From Roseiarcus sp963824475 (GTDB taxonomy: Bacteria; Pseudomonadota; Alphaproteobacteria; Rhizobiales; Beijerinckiaceae), in contig CAWGPR010000012.1 of NCBI GenBank assembly GCA_963824475.1, forward strand, positions 620,001-684,000: 64,000 nt of DNA, written 5' to 3'. Below, one piece after another: positions 1-9,070 of this stretch (positions are counted from its first letter, which is position 1; every line of letters starts with the position of its first letter). Made by a program: the position numbers and the translations under genes. The notes below the pieces were generated by a model. It was not told the DNA's origin. It searched no databases and worked only from the letters and a program-made list of their open reading frames with translations.

Positions 1-916
1 GAGTCGCCGTAAGGCGAGCCTGAGACGCTTTCGCCGGCCGCAGGGATCGGCCGGTGAGGGCGACGCCGGCCAGCACCAGCGCCAGTCCCGCCCAGGCCGA
101 GGGCGCGATGGGTTCAGCGAGCGCGACCGCCCCGCCGATGACGCCGATCAGGGGCACGATGTAATTGTTGAGGCTCGCGAAGGTTGGGCCCTCGTCGTGG
201 ACGAGCCGGAAATAGACGTAATAGGCGAGAGCCGTGTTGAAGACGCCGAGCGCGCCCATCGCGAGCATTGGCGCGAGGGGAGTCTGGAAGAGCGTCGCGA
301 GCGGGGCGGGCTTCGCGAACGTGAGGCCGACCAGCGCAAGAACGAGCGTCGAAATCGTCATCGAGGCGGTAACGGCTCTGACGGCGCCAATCTCTCTCGT
401 GGCGGCGCCGGAGATGATCGCTCCGGTTCCATAAGAGACGCCCGCAGCCAGAGCGAAGGCCCGCCCCAGGATGGAATGGGCGCCGCCTCCCGCGCCCGGC
501 GACCAGAAGGCGACGACAACCCCGGCGAAGCCGATCATGAGGCCAAGGCCGGCGAGCCACGTCCAGCGGTCGCGCGATCCCAGAAAGCGGCCGAACAGAA
601 AAACGAAGATGGGCTGAGCGCCCATCATCAGCGCCATGTCGGCGCTCGTGGTCAGCGTCGCCGCCTTGCCGAGCAGGATGAAGGGAACGACCTGCCCGAT
701 CAGCGCCAGCGCAAGGAGTTTGACCCACAGTCCCGGCCGCGATCCCGGCCAGACCTTGCCTGAAAGGGCGCTTGTCAGCAGCATTGCCGCCGCGGCCACA
801 CCCACCCGCGCGAGCGCGAAATCGAGCGGATCGAAGGCGCGCGAGGCGATCTTGATCAAAAGGAAGGACGAGCCCCAGAGGAACGACAGAATAGCCAGCC
901 CCGCATATGCCGCCAT
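1..916 (-). CDS. EamA/DMT-family permease, 3' end outside window
   Basis: An inner-membrane drug/metabolite transporter of the EamA family; substrate unknown. The reading frame was worked out by hand: it starts MAAYAGLAILSFLWGSSFLL at position 916 and stays open to the left edge, so about 305 residues are visible and the stop codon lies outside. It shows the two EamA repeats with hydrophobic segments, a WGSSFLLIK motif in the first helix and the second-repeat signature LNNYIVPLIGVIGGAVALAE. Longer open frames overlapping on the same strand are Arg-rich and out of phase and are shadows. The gene is transcribed away from dnaE2's 3' end across a 590-bp gap, so it is probably a separate unit. The family call is secure; the exact start is less so. 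Confidence 0.85.
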   Translation of the reverse strand, partial: MAAYAGLAILSFLWGSSFLLIKIASRAFDPLDFALARVGVAAAAMLLTSALSGKVWPGSRPGLWVKLLALALIGQVVPFILLGKAATLTTSADMALMMGAQPIFVFLFGRFLGSRDRWTWLAGLGLMIGFAGVVVAFWSPGAGGGAHSILGRAFALAAGVSYGTGAIISGAATREIGAVRAVTASMTISTLVLALVGLTFAKPAPLATLFQTPLAPMLAMGALGVFNTALAYYVYFRLVHDEGPTFASLNNYIVPLIGVIGGAVALAEPIAPSAWAGLALVLAGVALTGRSLRPAKASQARLTAT

Positions 917-1508
917 GAAGCTCTCGAGATTTGGAAGAGGCGAACCATAGCCTTCGGCCTTTTGATTGGCGCATGTCCAGTGATGGAGGCGCCCGCATTC
1001 TTCGCTTTAATCGCGCCGTGGGGAGCGGTTTGCGTTTGTCGGCAAAAAGAGGCGTGTTTTGCCGGCGGAACGCGCTTTTTGGGTCGAAAATCCTCACTAG
1101 CTAAAACCCCCGGAAAGGGGCTGTCTTAAGCATCTTTTCCTTCCGCGAAATTAGCGATTTCAAAGGCTTAGAGCGGGTTTTCCTTCCGGCCCTTCCGCGC
1201 GGCGGGCGTGGAAGGCGCGGACCGGTCGTCGCCTGCCCTCCCGTTCAGAGGAGCGGCCTCAACTTTCACATCCTATCCTGACCTTCCCAAAAAGGCAAGC
1301 TATTTCCTTATTTTCTGATTTGACGGCTGTCGCCGCGCGCCCCCAAATGTTCGCGTCGAATGATCAGGGGCCCGAAGAGCAAGCCACGACGGCGTTGCTC
1401 TTGTCAGGGTTTTTCGGAGCATGACGCATTGTGATCGGATCGTCATCTCTTCCCCCCGGGACCAAGAGCCAGGGGGTCGCGATGACGATGGATGGAGGTT
1501 CGACTAAA
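917..1508. other. intergenic region without recognisable gene
   Basis: This gap separates the EamA permease start from the dnaE2 stop, both genes being on the minus strand. I see no ORF with coding character, RNA gene or clear intrinsic terminator. It should hold the permease promoter. Confidence 0.5.
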
Positions 1509-4500
1509 TCAGCGGAAGTTCCGTCCCGCGGGCATCGCCTCGGCGACGTCCGTCGTCTCCATCGGCGGAGAGGGCGCGCGCGGGTCATCCAGCCGAGGCG
1601 GCTGAGCGAAGCGGTTGCCCTGCCGCTTTCGGGTCTCCGTCGGTTCTGTCTTGTGCGCCTCGTCGGCGTGCGCGAGAGCGCCAATCGTATGGCCCGCCTC
1701 CGACAGAAGCCCAAGCATCGGCGTCAGGTCATTCATGCGTTCGGCGACGATATGGATGACCCCTTGCTCGCTCTGCAGCTTGCCGATCACTGCGATGAAA
1801 CGCGCGCCGAGCACGATCGCGCGCAAGCGTTCGAAGACCTTCGGCCACACGATGATATTGGCGACGCCGGTCTCGTCCTCCAGCGTCATGAAGATGACGC
1901 CCCCGGCGGTGCCCGGCCGCTGGCGCACCAGCACGAGGCCGGCGACCGTGACGCGCTCGCCGTTTTTGATCGAGCTGAGCGCCTCGGAGCGCAAGATTCC
2001 GCGCGCTGAAAGGCGGGCGCGCATGAACGAGGCCGGATGAGCCTTCAGCGATAAGGACAAACGTCGATAATCCTCGACCACATGCGCGCCAAGCGGCATC
2101 GGCGGCAATCGCGCATCCGGCTCTGTCTCGCGCGCCAGGCGGCTCATGAACAGCGGTAGATCGTCCTGGTCGCCGACCCGGTCGAGTCCGCGCACAGCCC
2201 ATAAAGCCTGGCGGCGATCGAGGCCGAGCGAGCGGAAGGCGTCGGCGTCGGCAAGCCGCTCCAGCACGGTCGAGCTCAACTCGCTGCGCAGCCACAAGTC
2301 GCGCACCGAATCATAAGCCTCGCCTCGCCGGTCCACGAGCCGGCGCATGTCCTTCTCTTTGACGCCGACGATCTGTCTCAGGCCCAGACGCACCGCATGC
2401 GTCGAGCGGATGTGAAACGCCATCTCGGCGTGGCGGGGGTGGATCCCCTCGCCCCCGACCCCTCTCCCTAAAGGAGAGGGGAGCGGCTCCAGCGTGCAAT
2501 CCCAATCGGACAGGTTCACGTCGACTTCGCGCACTTCAACCCCATGCTCGCGCGCATCGCGCACGAGCTGGGCGGGCGCATAGAAGCCGAGCGGCTGGGC
2601 GTTCAGCATCGCCGCGGCGAAGACATCAGGGTAGCGGCATTTCATCCATGAGGAATCGTAGACGAGGAGCGCGAAGCTCGCTGCGTGACTCTCAGGAAAG
2701 CCATATTCGCCGAAGCCCTCGATCTGGTGGAAGCAGCGCTCGGCGAACTCGCGGTCGTAGCTCTTGGCCGCCATGCCCTCGACCATCTTCTCCTGAAACG
2801 TCTGGATCGTGCCGACCCGTCGGAACGTCGCCATCGCGCGGCGCAATTTGTCGGCTTCCGAGGGCGTGAAGCCGGCCGCGACGATGGCGATCTTCATCGC
2901 CTGCTCTTGGAACAGCGGCACGCCGAGCGTCTTCATCAAAACCGCCTCAAGCTCCTTTGAGGGATAGGAGACGTCCTCGAGGCCCTGCCGGCGGCGCAAA
3001 TAGGGATGCACCATGTCGCCCTGGATCGGGCCGGGGCGCACGATCGCAACCTCGATGACGAGATCGTAGAAGTTCGCCGGCTTCAGCCGCGGCAGCATCG
3101 ACATCTGCGCGCGGCTTTCGATCTGGAACACGCCGATCGTGTCGGCGCGCTGGATCATCGCGTAGACGCACGCCTCCTCGGGCGGAATGTTCGCCAGAGT
3201 CAGCCGCTCGCCGTAATGTTTGCCGAGAAGATCGAAACCCTTGCTCAGCGCCGTCAGCATGCCGAGCGCCAGCACGTCGACCTTGAGAAGACCGAGCGCG
3301 TCGAGATCGTCCTTGTCCCATTCGACCATCGTGCGGTCCTTCATCGCCGTGTTCATCACCGGCGCGACCTCGTCGAGCCGGTCGCGGGTGATGACGAAGC
3401 CGCCGCTATGCTGGGTCAAATGGCGCGGAAAGCCGATCAGCTCCTTCGCCATCTTGAGCGCAAGCTTGAGCGTCGGATCGGCGGGATTAAGCCCTATCGC
3501 GCGTACACGATCCTCGCCGATCGGCTCTGTCTCCTGGCCCCAGGCGGTTCCGTTGAGAGCGGCGATGACGTCGTCGGAGAGGCCGAAGACCTTGGCCGTT
3601 TCGCGGATCGCCGAGCGCGTTCGATAGGTGATCACCGCGGCGGCGAGGCCGGCGCGTTCGCGCCCATAGCGCTGGTAGATGTACTGGATCACCTCCTCGC
3701 GCCGCTCGTGCTCGAAGTCGACGTCGATATCGGGCGGCTCGTTGCGCTCGGGCGAGATGAAGCGCTCGAACAAAAGATCGAAACGCGCCGGATCGACCTC
3801 AGTGATGCCGAGGCAGAAGCAGACGGCGGAATTGGCCGCCGAGCCGCGGCCCTGACAGAGGATTCCCTTCGAGCGCGCGAAGCGCACGATGTCGTGCACA
3901 GTGAGGAAGTAAGGCGCGTAATCGAGCGAAGCGATCAGCTTAAGTTCGTGCGTCAGCGCTTCCCGAGTGCGCTCAGGAACGCCATCGGGATAGCGCGCCT
4001 CCGCGCCTGCCTGAGCGAAAGCCTCAAGCGCCTCCTGCGCCGTCGGATGGCCTTCCCGCAGCTCCTCTGGATAGCGATGGGACAATTCGTCGAGACTAAA
4101 CTTGAGGCCGTCGAGGAAGCGGATGGTCTCGGCGAGGGCTTGAGGCGCCTCGGCGAACAGCCGCGCCATTTCGCGCGGGGCCTTGAGATGGCGCTCGGCG
4201 TTGGCTTGCGAGAGGAGACCCGCGGCCTCGAGCATGGTTTTCTCGCGGATGCAGGCGAGGACGTCGGCGAGCGCGCGCCGCTCGGGCGCATGCATGAGCG
4301 CGTCGTTAGTCGCGATCAGCGGCGCGCCGACAGCGCGCGCGAGCCCCCCGCGCATGTCCGCCCCATAGGTGAGACTCGCGCCGAGCCATAGGCGCTCGCC
4401 GAAGGCCTCGCGCAGGCGGAGGAGAATCCCCTTCTCCCCATAGCCCGTCGAAAGACGGGCGTTCTCTCGAACGCCCTTTGGGGGGAGGGGATGGGCAGGG

Positions 4501-4904
4501 GGCAGCGCCACGACCTGCAGTCCCTCGCTCCGCTCCAGAAGGTCGTCGAGCTTAAGCCAGCATTCCCCTTTGGGCGCGCGCAAGTTACCCTCGGTCAGAA
4601 TCCGGCAGAGCCGGCCATAAGCCGCGCGATCTTTCGGATAAACGAGCGCGTCAGGGGAGCCATCCATGAATATGAGCCGCGCGCCGGGAACGACCCGCGC
4701 GCCCGCCATCGCCTCAGCGTTCTCGCGCGCGAACGTGTGCGCGCGCACGACGCCGGCAAGCGAGTTGCGGTCGGCGATCCCGATCCCGGCAAGCCCGAGT
4801 TCGGCGGCGCGCGCGACCATTTCCTCGGGATGCGAGGCTCCGCGCAGAAAGGAAAAATTCGTCATCGCCGCCAGTTCGGCGAACCGCGGCTCAAGCCGGA
4901 TCAA
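1509..4904 (-). CDS. dnaE2: error-prone DNA polymerase DnaE2 (ImuC)
   Basis: Catalytic alpha-type subunit of the SOS mutasome (ImuA-ImuB-DnaE2), which makes translesion synthesis errors after DNA damage. About 1131 residues. It has an N-terminal PHP domain (NFSFLRGASHPEEM), catalytic Asp residues in PDIDVDF (near residues 390-395) and in LLKVDVLALG (near 540), helix-hairpin-helix DNA binding, and a C-terminal OB fold. The longest frame begins at 4976, but a LexA box at 4935-4949 lies inside that extension. I therefore prefer the TTG at 4904, which has AGGAG nine bases upstream and gives MIRLEPRFAELAAMTNFSF. Two palindromic repeats are inserted in frame, encoding LPSPLGRGVGGEG (near 2459-2481) and a segment at 4428-4492. 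imuA and imuB are not adjacent; a nucleoside hydrolase gene follows upstream. Confidence 0.93.
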   Translation of the reverse strand: MIRLEPRFAELAAMTNFSFLRGASHPEEMVARAAELGLAGIGIADRNSLAGVVRAHTFARENAEAMAGARVVPGARLIFMDGSPDALVYPKDRAAYGRLCRILTEGNLRAPKGECWLKLDDLLERSEGLQVVALPPAHPLPPKGVRENARLSTGYGEKGILLRLREAFGERLWLGASLTYGADMRGGLARAVGAPLIATNDALMHAPERRALADVLACIREKTMLEAAGLLSQANAERHLKAPREMARLFAEAPQALAETIRFLDGLKFSLDELSHRYPEELREGHPTAQEALEAFAQAGAEARYPDGVPERTREALTHELKLIASLDYAPYFLTVHDIVRFARSKGILCQGRGSAANSAVCFCLGITEVDPARFDLLFERFISPERNEPPDIDVDFEHERREEVIQYIYQRYGRERAGLAAAVITYRTRSAIRETAKVFGLSDDVIAALNGTAWGQETEPIGEDRVRAIGLNPADPTLKLALKMAKELIGFPRHLTQHSGGFVITRDRLDEVAPVMNTAMKDRTMVEWDKDDLDALGLLKVDVLALGMLTALSKGFDLLGKHYGERLTLANIPPEEACVYAMIQRADTIGVFQIESRAQMSMLPRLKPANFYDLVIEVAIVRPGPIQGDMVHPYLRRRQGLEDVSYPSKELEAVLMKTLGVPLFQEQAMKIAIVAAGFTPSEADKLRRAMATFRRVGTIQTFQEKMVEGMAAKSYDREFAERCFHQIEGFGEYGFPESHAASFALLVYDSSWMKCRYPDVFAAAMLNAQPLGFYAPAQLVRDAREHGVEVREVDVNLSDWDCTLEPLPSPLGRGVGGEGIHPRHAEMAFHIRSTHAVRLGLRQIVGVKEKDMRRLVDRRGEAYDSVRDLWLRSELSSTVLERLADADAFRSLGLDRRQALWAVRGLDRVGDQDDLPLFMSRLARETEPDARLPPMPLGAHVVEDYRRLSLSLKAHPASFMRARLSARGILRSEALSSIKNGERVTVAGLVLVRQRPGTAGGVIFMTLEDETGVANIIVWPKVFERLRAIVLGARFIAVIGKLQSEQGVIHIVAERMNDLTPMLGLLSEAGHTIGALAHADEAHKTEPTETRKRQGNRFAQPPRLDDPRAPSPPMETTDVAEAMPAGRNFR
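2445..2490. repeat. palindromic repeat inserted in frame in dnaE2
   Basis: A perfect hairpin with 9-bp arms CCCCTCTCC/GGAGAGGGG (2459-2467 and 2473-2481, loop CTAAA) sits inside dnaE2 and is translated on the minus strand as PLPSPLGRGVGGEG. This peptide is typical of dispersed intergenic repeats read through in GC-rich proteobacteria and is not part of the DnaE family core. Confidence 0.75.
4428..4492. repeat. second palindromic repeat inserted in frame in dnaE2
   Basis: The segment has nested inverted repeats GCCCGTC-GAAA-GACGGGC (4443-4460) and GGGCGTTC-TCTC-GAACGCCC, flanked by C-rich and G-rich outer arms that can pair. It encodes the low-conservation stretch HPLPPKGVRENARLSTGYG of DnaE2, between the PHP domain and the polymerase core, without breaking the frame. 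Confidence 0.65.
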
Positions 4905-4934
4905 GGGCGCCCGCTCCTGTGCGTGCGAAATTGA

Positions 4935-4949
4935 GAACAAAGATAGAAC
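4935..4949 (-). promoter_or_regulatory. LexA (SOS) box of dnaE2
   Basis: On the minus strand the sequence is GTTC-TATCTTT-GTTC, an exact match to the alphaproteobacterial LexA operator GTTC-N7-GTTC. It lies 30 bp upstream of the preferred dnaE2 start codon, where repression of an SOS polymerase is expected. It argues against the longer N-terminus. Confidence 0.85.
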
Positions 4950-5061
4950 GATGCTGGGCAAAAACACAAGCGCCAAGCCTTCGCCCGAACTCCCAATTTG
5001 CTTCGAGGAGTTCGCGCCGCGGTCTCGCGTCCTGCGCTAGTCTAATCTCGCGACGGGGTTC

Positions 5062-6066
5062 CTAAGTCTCACCCCGGGGGCCCTCCGCCAGGCGCGCCAT
5101 CGCGTCGAAGAACAGGCGGCGGAAACGGTCGGCGTCGACGGCGACGGCGACCTCGGTGTTGGCGAGGCGGCCCCACTGGCCGCGCCAGTCGACGATCGTG
5201 GCGCCGGTCGTCAGGCGACCTGTGGTCTCGACGTCGACGGCCGCGCGTTGTGTCTCGACGAGCGTCGGATCGAGCGCCACCGCGAGCGCCAACGGGTCGT
5301 GCATGGTGAAGATGCGCTTGCCCAGTATTTTCTCCATCCGCTCGAAATAGAAGCGCGACGCATCCTCGAGGAAGCGCGTCAGCTTGGCCCCATGCGGCTT
5401 GCCGGCGATGCGCGAAGCGATCGCCGCGACGTCGCTCTCGTCGATGATCGTCTTGCGCGTGACGTCGAGGCCGATTGCGATCACCGGCGCTCCGCCGACG
5501 CCGCCGAAGGCGCGAAAGACGATGCGGGCCGCCTCGGGATCATGCCAGATATTGAATTCGGCCGCAGGCGTAACATTGCCCGGCTCGGAATAGGCGCCGC
5601 CCATGATGACGAACCGCTTGACGAGACGCGGCAGTTCGGGCTCGCGCATGACGGCGAGCGCAATATTCGTCAACGGCCCTGTCGCGCATAAGATGAGGCG
5701 CCCGGAGTGCGACCGCGCCGCGGCGATGATCGAATCCGCGGCATGCAGCTCGAGCGCACGCGCCGGCTCGTCCGGCTCGGGCAGAACAGCATGGCCGAGG
5801 CCGGTCTTGCCGTGAATCTCGCTGGCGTCCCTTACCGCAACCGAGATCGCTGTGGCCGCGCCGGGCCAGACCGGAATGTCGCCGCGCCCGGCAAGCGCCA
5901 TAACCGCCCGCGTGTTGCGCGTCGCGGCCGCAAGGGAGACGTTGCCGACCACAGTGGACACGCCGAGGATTCGCGCCTCGTCATGCGCGCAGGCGTAGAG
6001 GAGCGCGAACGCATCGTCGATGCCGGTGTCGACGTCGATGACCAGAGGCTCGGGATGCTGGGACAT
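5062..6066 (-). CDS. inosine-uridine preferring nucleoside hydrolase
   Basis: Hydrolyses the N-glycosidic bond of ribonucleosides to ribose and base in nucleoside salvage; probably cytosolic. 334 residues, a normal family length. The N-terminal calcium-binding signature DVDTGIDDAFALLYA is at residues 11-25, and the later family motif EFNIWHDPEAA is present, as is ATGPLTNIALA. The start is MSQHPEPLVIDVDTG. It lies between dnaE2 and the MATE gene on the same strand, 84 bp upstream of the MATE stop. Substrate preference cannot be read from sequence. Confidence 0.92.
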   Translation of the reverse strand: MSQHPEPLVIDVDTGIDDAFALLYACAHDEARILGVSTVVGNVSLAAATRNTRAVMALAGRGDIPVWPGAATAISVAVRDASEIHGKTGLGHAVLPEPDEPARALELHAADSIIAAARSHSGRLILCATGPLTNIALAVMREPELPRLVKRFVIMGGAYSEPGNVTPAAEFNIWHDPEAARIVFRAFGGVGGAPVIAIGLDVTRKTIIDESDVAAIASRIAGKPHGAKLTRFLEDASRFYFERMEKILGKRIFTMHDPLALAVALDPTLVETQRAAVDVETTGRLTTGATIVDWRGQWGRLANTEVAVAVDADRFRRLFFDAMARLAEGPRGET

Positions 6067-6150
6067 GGCTTCAATCTCTCCTCGGTCTCATCCGCGCGCG
6101 CTGATCCATCAAATGCAACGCGACATTGTCGCCGGGCTCGGGACCCAGGG

Positions 6151-7545
6151 TCAAACGGCAAAGCCTCGGCGCTCCTTCCCGACCCAGCGCAACAACAGAA
6201 GGACCGCGACGACGGCAAGCCCGGTGGCGAGTCCGACCCATACGCCGACCGGACCAAGCGGCGTCGCAAATCCCAAGGCCACGCCGATCGGCGCGCCGAT
6301 CGCCCAGTAGCCGAGAAGCGCAATGATGAGCGGCACGCGGGAATCATGCAGGCCGCGCAACATGTTGGCGAGCGCCACCTGGCTCGCGTCAACGATTTGG
6401 AAGAGGGCGGCGATCCGCAGGAGCGCAATCGCCAGCGCGATCGCCTCCGCATTCGCTGGCGCATCGACGTCGATGAAAGGCGCGATCAAGAGGCGAGGCG
6501 CGCCGATCATCGCCGCCGCAGAAAAGACGGCGAACAACCCGGTCAGGCCAAACGCCGACCACCCGGACCGCGAGATCGCGCGGGCGTCGCGAGCGCCATA
6601 GGCGAGGCCGACTCTCACGGTCGCCGCCTGGCCGAGGCCGAGCGGAACCATGAAAGCGAGCGAGGCGATCTGCAGCGCGATTGTGTGCGCCTCGATCGCC
6701 GTGGTGCTGAAAAGGCCCATGGCCAGCGTCGCGGAGGCGAACACACCGACTTCCGCAACGATCATCGCGCCGATGGGCAGGCCAAGCCGCCAAAGCGCCG
6801 CGAGTTCCGTCCCGGCGAGGCGCCAGGGCAGCGCGAAGAGCCGCAACGGCCGCATGCGCGGATCGATCAGCGACGCGGCGAGCAGAAGGGCGCACATCAG
6901 CGTCTGCGACAGCGTCGTGGCGAAGCCGGAGCCGATGATCCCGAGCGCCGGCATGCCGAGCTTGCCGAAGATCAGCGCATAATTGGCAAGGGCGTTGAAC
7001 GCGACGGCCAGAAGTCCGGCGATGAGCGCTGGGCGCGGACGCTCGAGCGCTGAAAACGCGGCCCGCGCCGCGTAGTAGATGAGGCTCGGCGCCAGGCCCC
7101 ATTGGAATCCTCTGAGATAAATCGCCGCGTCCCGGGCGACGTCCCCGGGCTCGCCGATCGCGAGCAGGAACGCGGCCGCGCCGCTGAGAGCAATCCACAC
7201 GACGACGGAGAAGAAGACCGCAGTGATAAGCGCTTGGTGCGTCGCGCGCCGTAGCGCGTCCTTGCCTTGGCCCGCGCCGAGCTTGGCGGCGGCGATAGGA
7301 GACAACGCTCCGACGACGCCGAGGCCGCAGAGGAACAGTGGCTGATAAAGAAAGAAGCCGAGCGATCCCGCGGCGAGCGCGTGCGGGGAGAGGCGCCCGA
7401 GCATGATGAAGTCCGTCGCGGTCATCACGTTGATCGCGAGATTGGCGAGGATGATCGGCCAGCCGAGCGCAAGCGTAGCGCCGAGCTCGCGCCTCAGCGA
7501 GCAATGGGCCGCCGTCACTGTCACGGATTGCGGCGCGGCGGACAT
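6151..7545 (-). CDS. MATE family multidrug efflux transporter
   Basis: Cation-coupled exporter of the multidrug and toxic compound extrusion family in the inner membrane. 464 residues with about twelve hydrophobic helices in two similar halves; it begins near GWPIILANLAINVMTATDFIMLG, typical of NorM-like proteins. A start 22 codons further upstream is open but its residues are charged and unlike the family, so MSAAPQSVTVTAAHC at 7545 is preferred. It is divergent from the OsmC gene, with 135 bp between them. Substrate unknown. Confidence 0.9.
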   Translation of the reverse strand: MSAAPQSVTVTAAHCSLRRELGATLALGWPIILANLAINVMTATDFIMLGRLSPHALAAGSLGFFLYQPLFLCGLGVVGALSPIAAAKLGAGQGKDALRRATHQALITAVFFSVVVWIALSGAAAFLLAIGEPGDVARDAAIYLRGFQWGLAPSLIYYAARAAFSALERPRPALIAGLLAVAFNALANYALIFGKLGMPALGIIGSGFATTLSQTLMCALLLAASLIDPRMRPLRLFALPWRLAGTELAALWRLGLPIGAMIVAEVGVFASATLAMGLFSTTAIEAHTIALQIASLAFMVPLGLGQAATVRVGLAYGARDARAISRSGWSAFGLTGLFAVFSAAAMIGAPRLLIAPFIDVDAPANAEAIALAIALLRIAALFQIVDASQVALANMLRGLHDSRVPLIIALLGYWAIGAPIGVALGFATPLGPVGVWVGLATGLAVVAVLLLLRWVGKERRGFAV

Positions 7546-7617
7546 GGTCGACCCACGGCGAGACGAAAGGCGCGGGTGATATCGGAGACCGTGACCCGGG
7601 GCAAATGCCACTTGATA

Positions 7618-7648
7618 TTGACAAAGTCTATTATGTTAGTAGTCTAAT
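7618..7648 (+). promoter_or_regulatory. putative promoter/operator of the OsmC gene
   Basis: TTGACA at 7618-7623 and TCTAAT at 7643-7648 form a -35/-10-like pair with a wide 19-bp spacer. The spacer and -10 carry a direct repeat AGTCTA...AGTCTA about 16 bp apart in an otherwise GC-rich region, which could be a regulator site. No regulator gene adjoins. Confidence 0.4.
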
Positions 7649-7680
7649 CTCTTGTTCAAACGTGGACCAAGGAGACGGGC

Positions 7681-8196
7681 ATGGCGCTGAAAGAGATCAT
7701 TGTGGAGACGCAGGCCAATTTGCGCGCGGACGCGGCCAACGCAAAAGCCGTCTTCTCGGTCGATTCCCAACAGGTGAAGAACCTCCGTAGCGAGGCCAAG
7801 ATTCGTCAGTTCACGCTTACGGTCGACGAGCCGCCTACGGCCGGCGGGTCGGATACGGGCCCGAATCCGATGGAGCTGGTCCTGGCGGCGTTGGCGACAT
7901 GCCAGGAAATCACATACCGCGCTTACGCGACGGCGCTTGGCGTCCCGCTCGAGAGCGTCTCCGTCAACCTCGACGGCGTTCTCGACTTAAGGGGATTTTT
8001 CGCCGTCGACGAAAGGGTGCGGCCGGGCTTCACGGGAGTGCAAGGAACCGTGACGCTGAAGAGCTCCGCGAGCCACGAGGAATTGGCGAAGCTCAAAGAG
8101 GTGGTTGACGCGCACTGCCCGGTCTTGGACATCCTTCGCGCGCCCGTTCCCGTGGAGCTCAAGCTCGCTGCGGCGCCGGTCGCCGTCGCCGCCTAA
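7681..8196 (+). CDS. OsmC-family peroxide-reducing protein
   Basis: OsmC/Ohr-like thiol peroxidase family member, which reduces organic hydroperoxides or related oxidants using two cysteines. 171 residues. Both family cysteines are visible, in LAALATCQEITY (near residue 75) and VDAHCPVLDIL (near residue 145). A good ribosome-binding site (AAGGAG) lies six bases before the ATG. The gene is single and divergent from the MATE exporter. The exact subfamily (OsmC, Ohr or YhfA) is not resolved; the SDTGPNPMELVLAALATC region resembles the YhfA-type branch. Confidence 0.88.
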   Translation: MALKEIIVETQANLRADAANAKAVFSVDSQQVKNLRSEAKIRQFTLTVDEPPTAGGSDTGPNPMELVLAALATCQEITYRAYATALGVPLESVSVNLDGVLDLRGFFAVDERVRPGFTGVQGTVTLKSSASHEELAKLKEVVDAHCPVLDILRAPVPVELKLAAAPVAVAA

Positions 8197-8244
8197 TCTC
8201 CCCTTCCGTTGGGCGCTTCGCTGGACGGAGCCCGGCTGGGCGGA

Positions 8245-9039
8245 TCACCTTGATGGGACCATTCTGGCAATCCAGTCCAGAGTGTCGGCCAAGCGCTCGC
8301 CCAACGCGAGATGGACGCCGCCCTCGACGCGCCAGAACTCCTTGGGCGGATTGGCGAGCGCGAACAGCTTCTCGCCAAAACGGATGGGCACGACAGCATC
8401 CTTGGTCCCGTGCACGATCAGCGTGGGCGCGCTGACCGAGCCGATCAGCAAGTCGTTGCGAAACGGATCGCGGAGCAATGCGCGAACCGGGACGAACCAG
8501 TACGCGGCCGCCGCGACGTCGGCGATTGATGAATAGGGCGAGTCGAGTACGAGCGCGCCAATCTTGTGGCGCGCGGCGAGAGCGACGGCGACCCCGGATC
8601 CAAGCGACTCCCCCAGGGGGACGATGCGCTCTGGCTCGACGCCGCCCGCAATCGCCGCCGCATAGGCCGCTTCGCCGTCGAGCTTGAGACCTCGCTCGCT
8701 TGGGGAGCCGGTCGAGCTGGCGTAGCCGCGATATTCGATCGCCAGCAACCCCATGCCCGCCTTTGTTATGGCGTGAAAGCGCTCGACGCGCAGGTCGAGG
8801 CCGCCGGCGTTGCCGTGAAAATAGAGGATCAAGGGCCGCCCTGGCGCGGGCGGGATGCTCCAGGCGATCAGACTCTCGCCGTCCTCGGTCTTCAGACGAA
8901 GCGTCTCGGCCTTAAGTTCGAGCGTCGCCGGGTCGACCTCGGCGGCGTCACACCGAAACAGGATCCTGCGCTGGCCGGCATAAAGCCCCACGAACGCAAT
9001 AGCGTAGAGCGCGACGCAGGCTGCGACTGCGATCAGCAT
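8245..9039 (-). CDS. alpha/beta hydrolase, membrane-anchored
   Basis: Serine hydrolase of the ABHD13/YfhR-like group; substrate unknown. 264 residues. One N-terminal hydrophobic helix (residues 2-22) likely anchors it to the inner membrane. The oxyanion-hole motif YFHGNAGG is followed by the nucleophile elbow GESLGSG and the acid/His region (HGTKDAVVP and the GGVH near the C-terminus). It lies 31 bp downstream of pntB on the same strand and may be co-transcribed with the transhydrogenase genes. Confidence 0.85.
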   Translation of the reverse strand: MLIAVAACVALYAIAFVGLYAGQRRILFRCDAAEVDPATLELKAETLRLKTEDGESLIAWSIPPAPGRPLILYFHGNAGGLDLRVERFHAITKAGMGLLAIEYRGYASSTGSPSERGLKLDGEAAYAAAIAGGVEPERIVPLGESLGSGVAVALAARHKIGALVLDSPYSSIADVAAAAYWFVPVRALLRDPFRNDLLIGSVSAPTLIVHGTKDAVVPIRFGEKLFALANPPKEFWRVEGGVHLALGERLADTLDWIARMVPSR

Positions 9040-9070
9040 TTTTGACGCAGCCCGACTATTGCCGCCGCGC

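Noticed and set aside
114..1097. 327-codon minus-strand frame at the left end
   Set aside because: It is out of phase with the EamA permease, which has clear membrane helices; the frame is Arg-rich with no hydrophobic segments.
3006..4391. Plus-strand 461-codon frame opposite dnaE2
   Set aside because: Shadow of the polymerase gene; its composition follows the complementary codons and it shows no domain.
4905..4976. Signal peptide on DnaE2 (MALVFLPSIVLSLFSISHAQ)
   Set aside because: A polymerase is cytosolic, and the LexA box lies within this stretch, so it is most likely untranslated.
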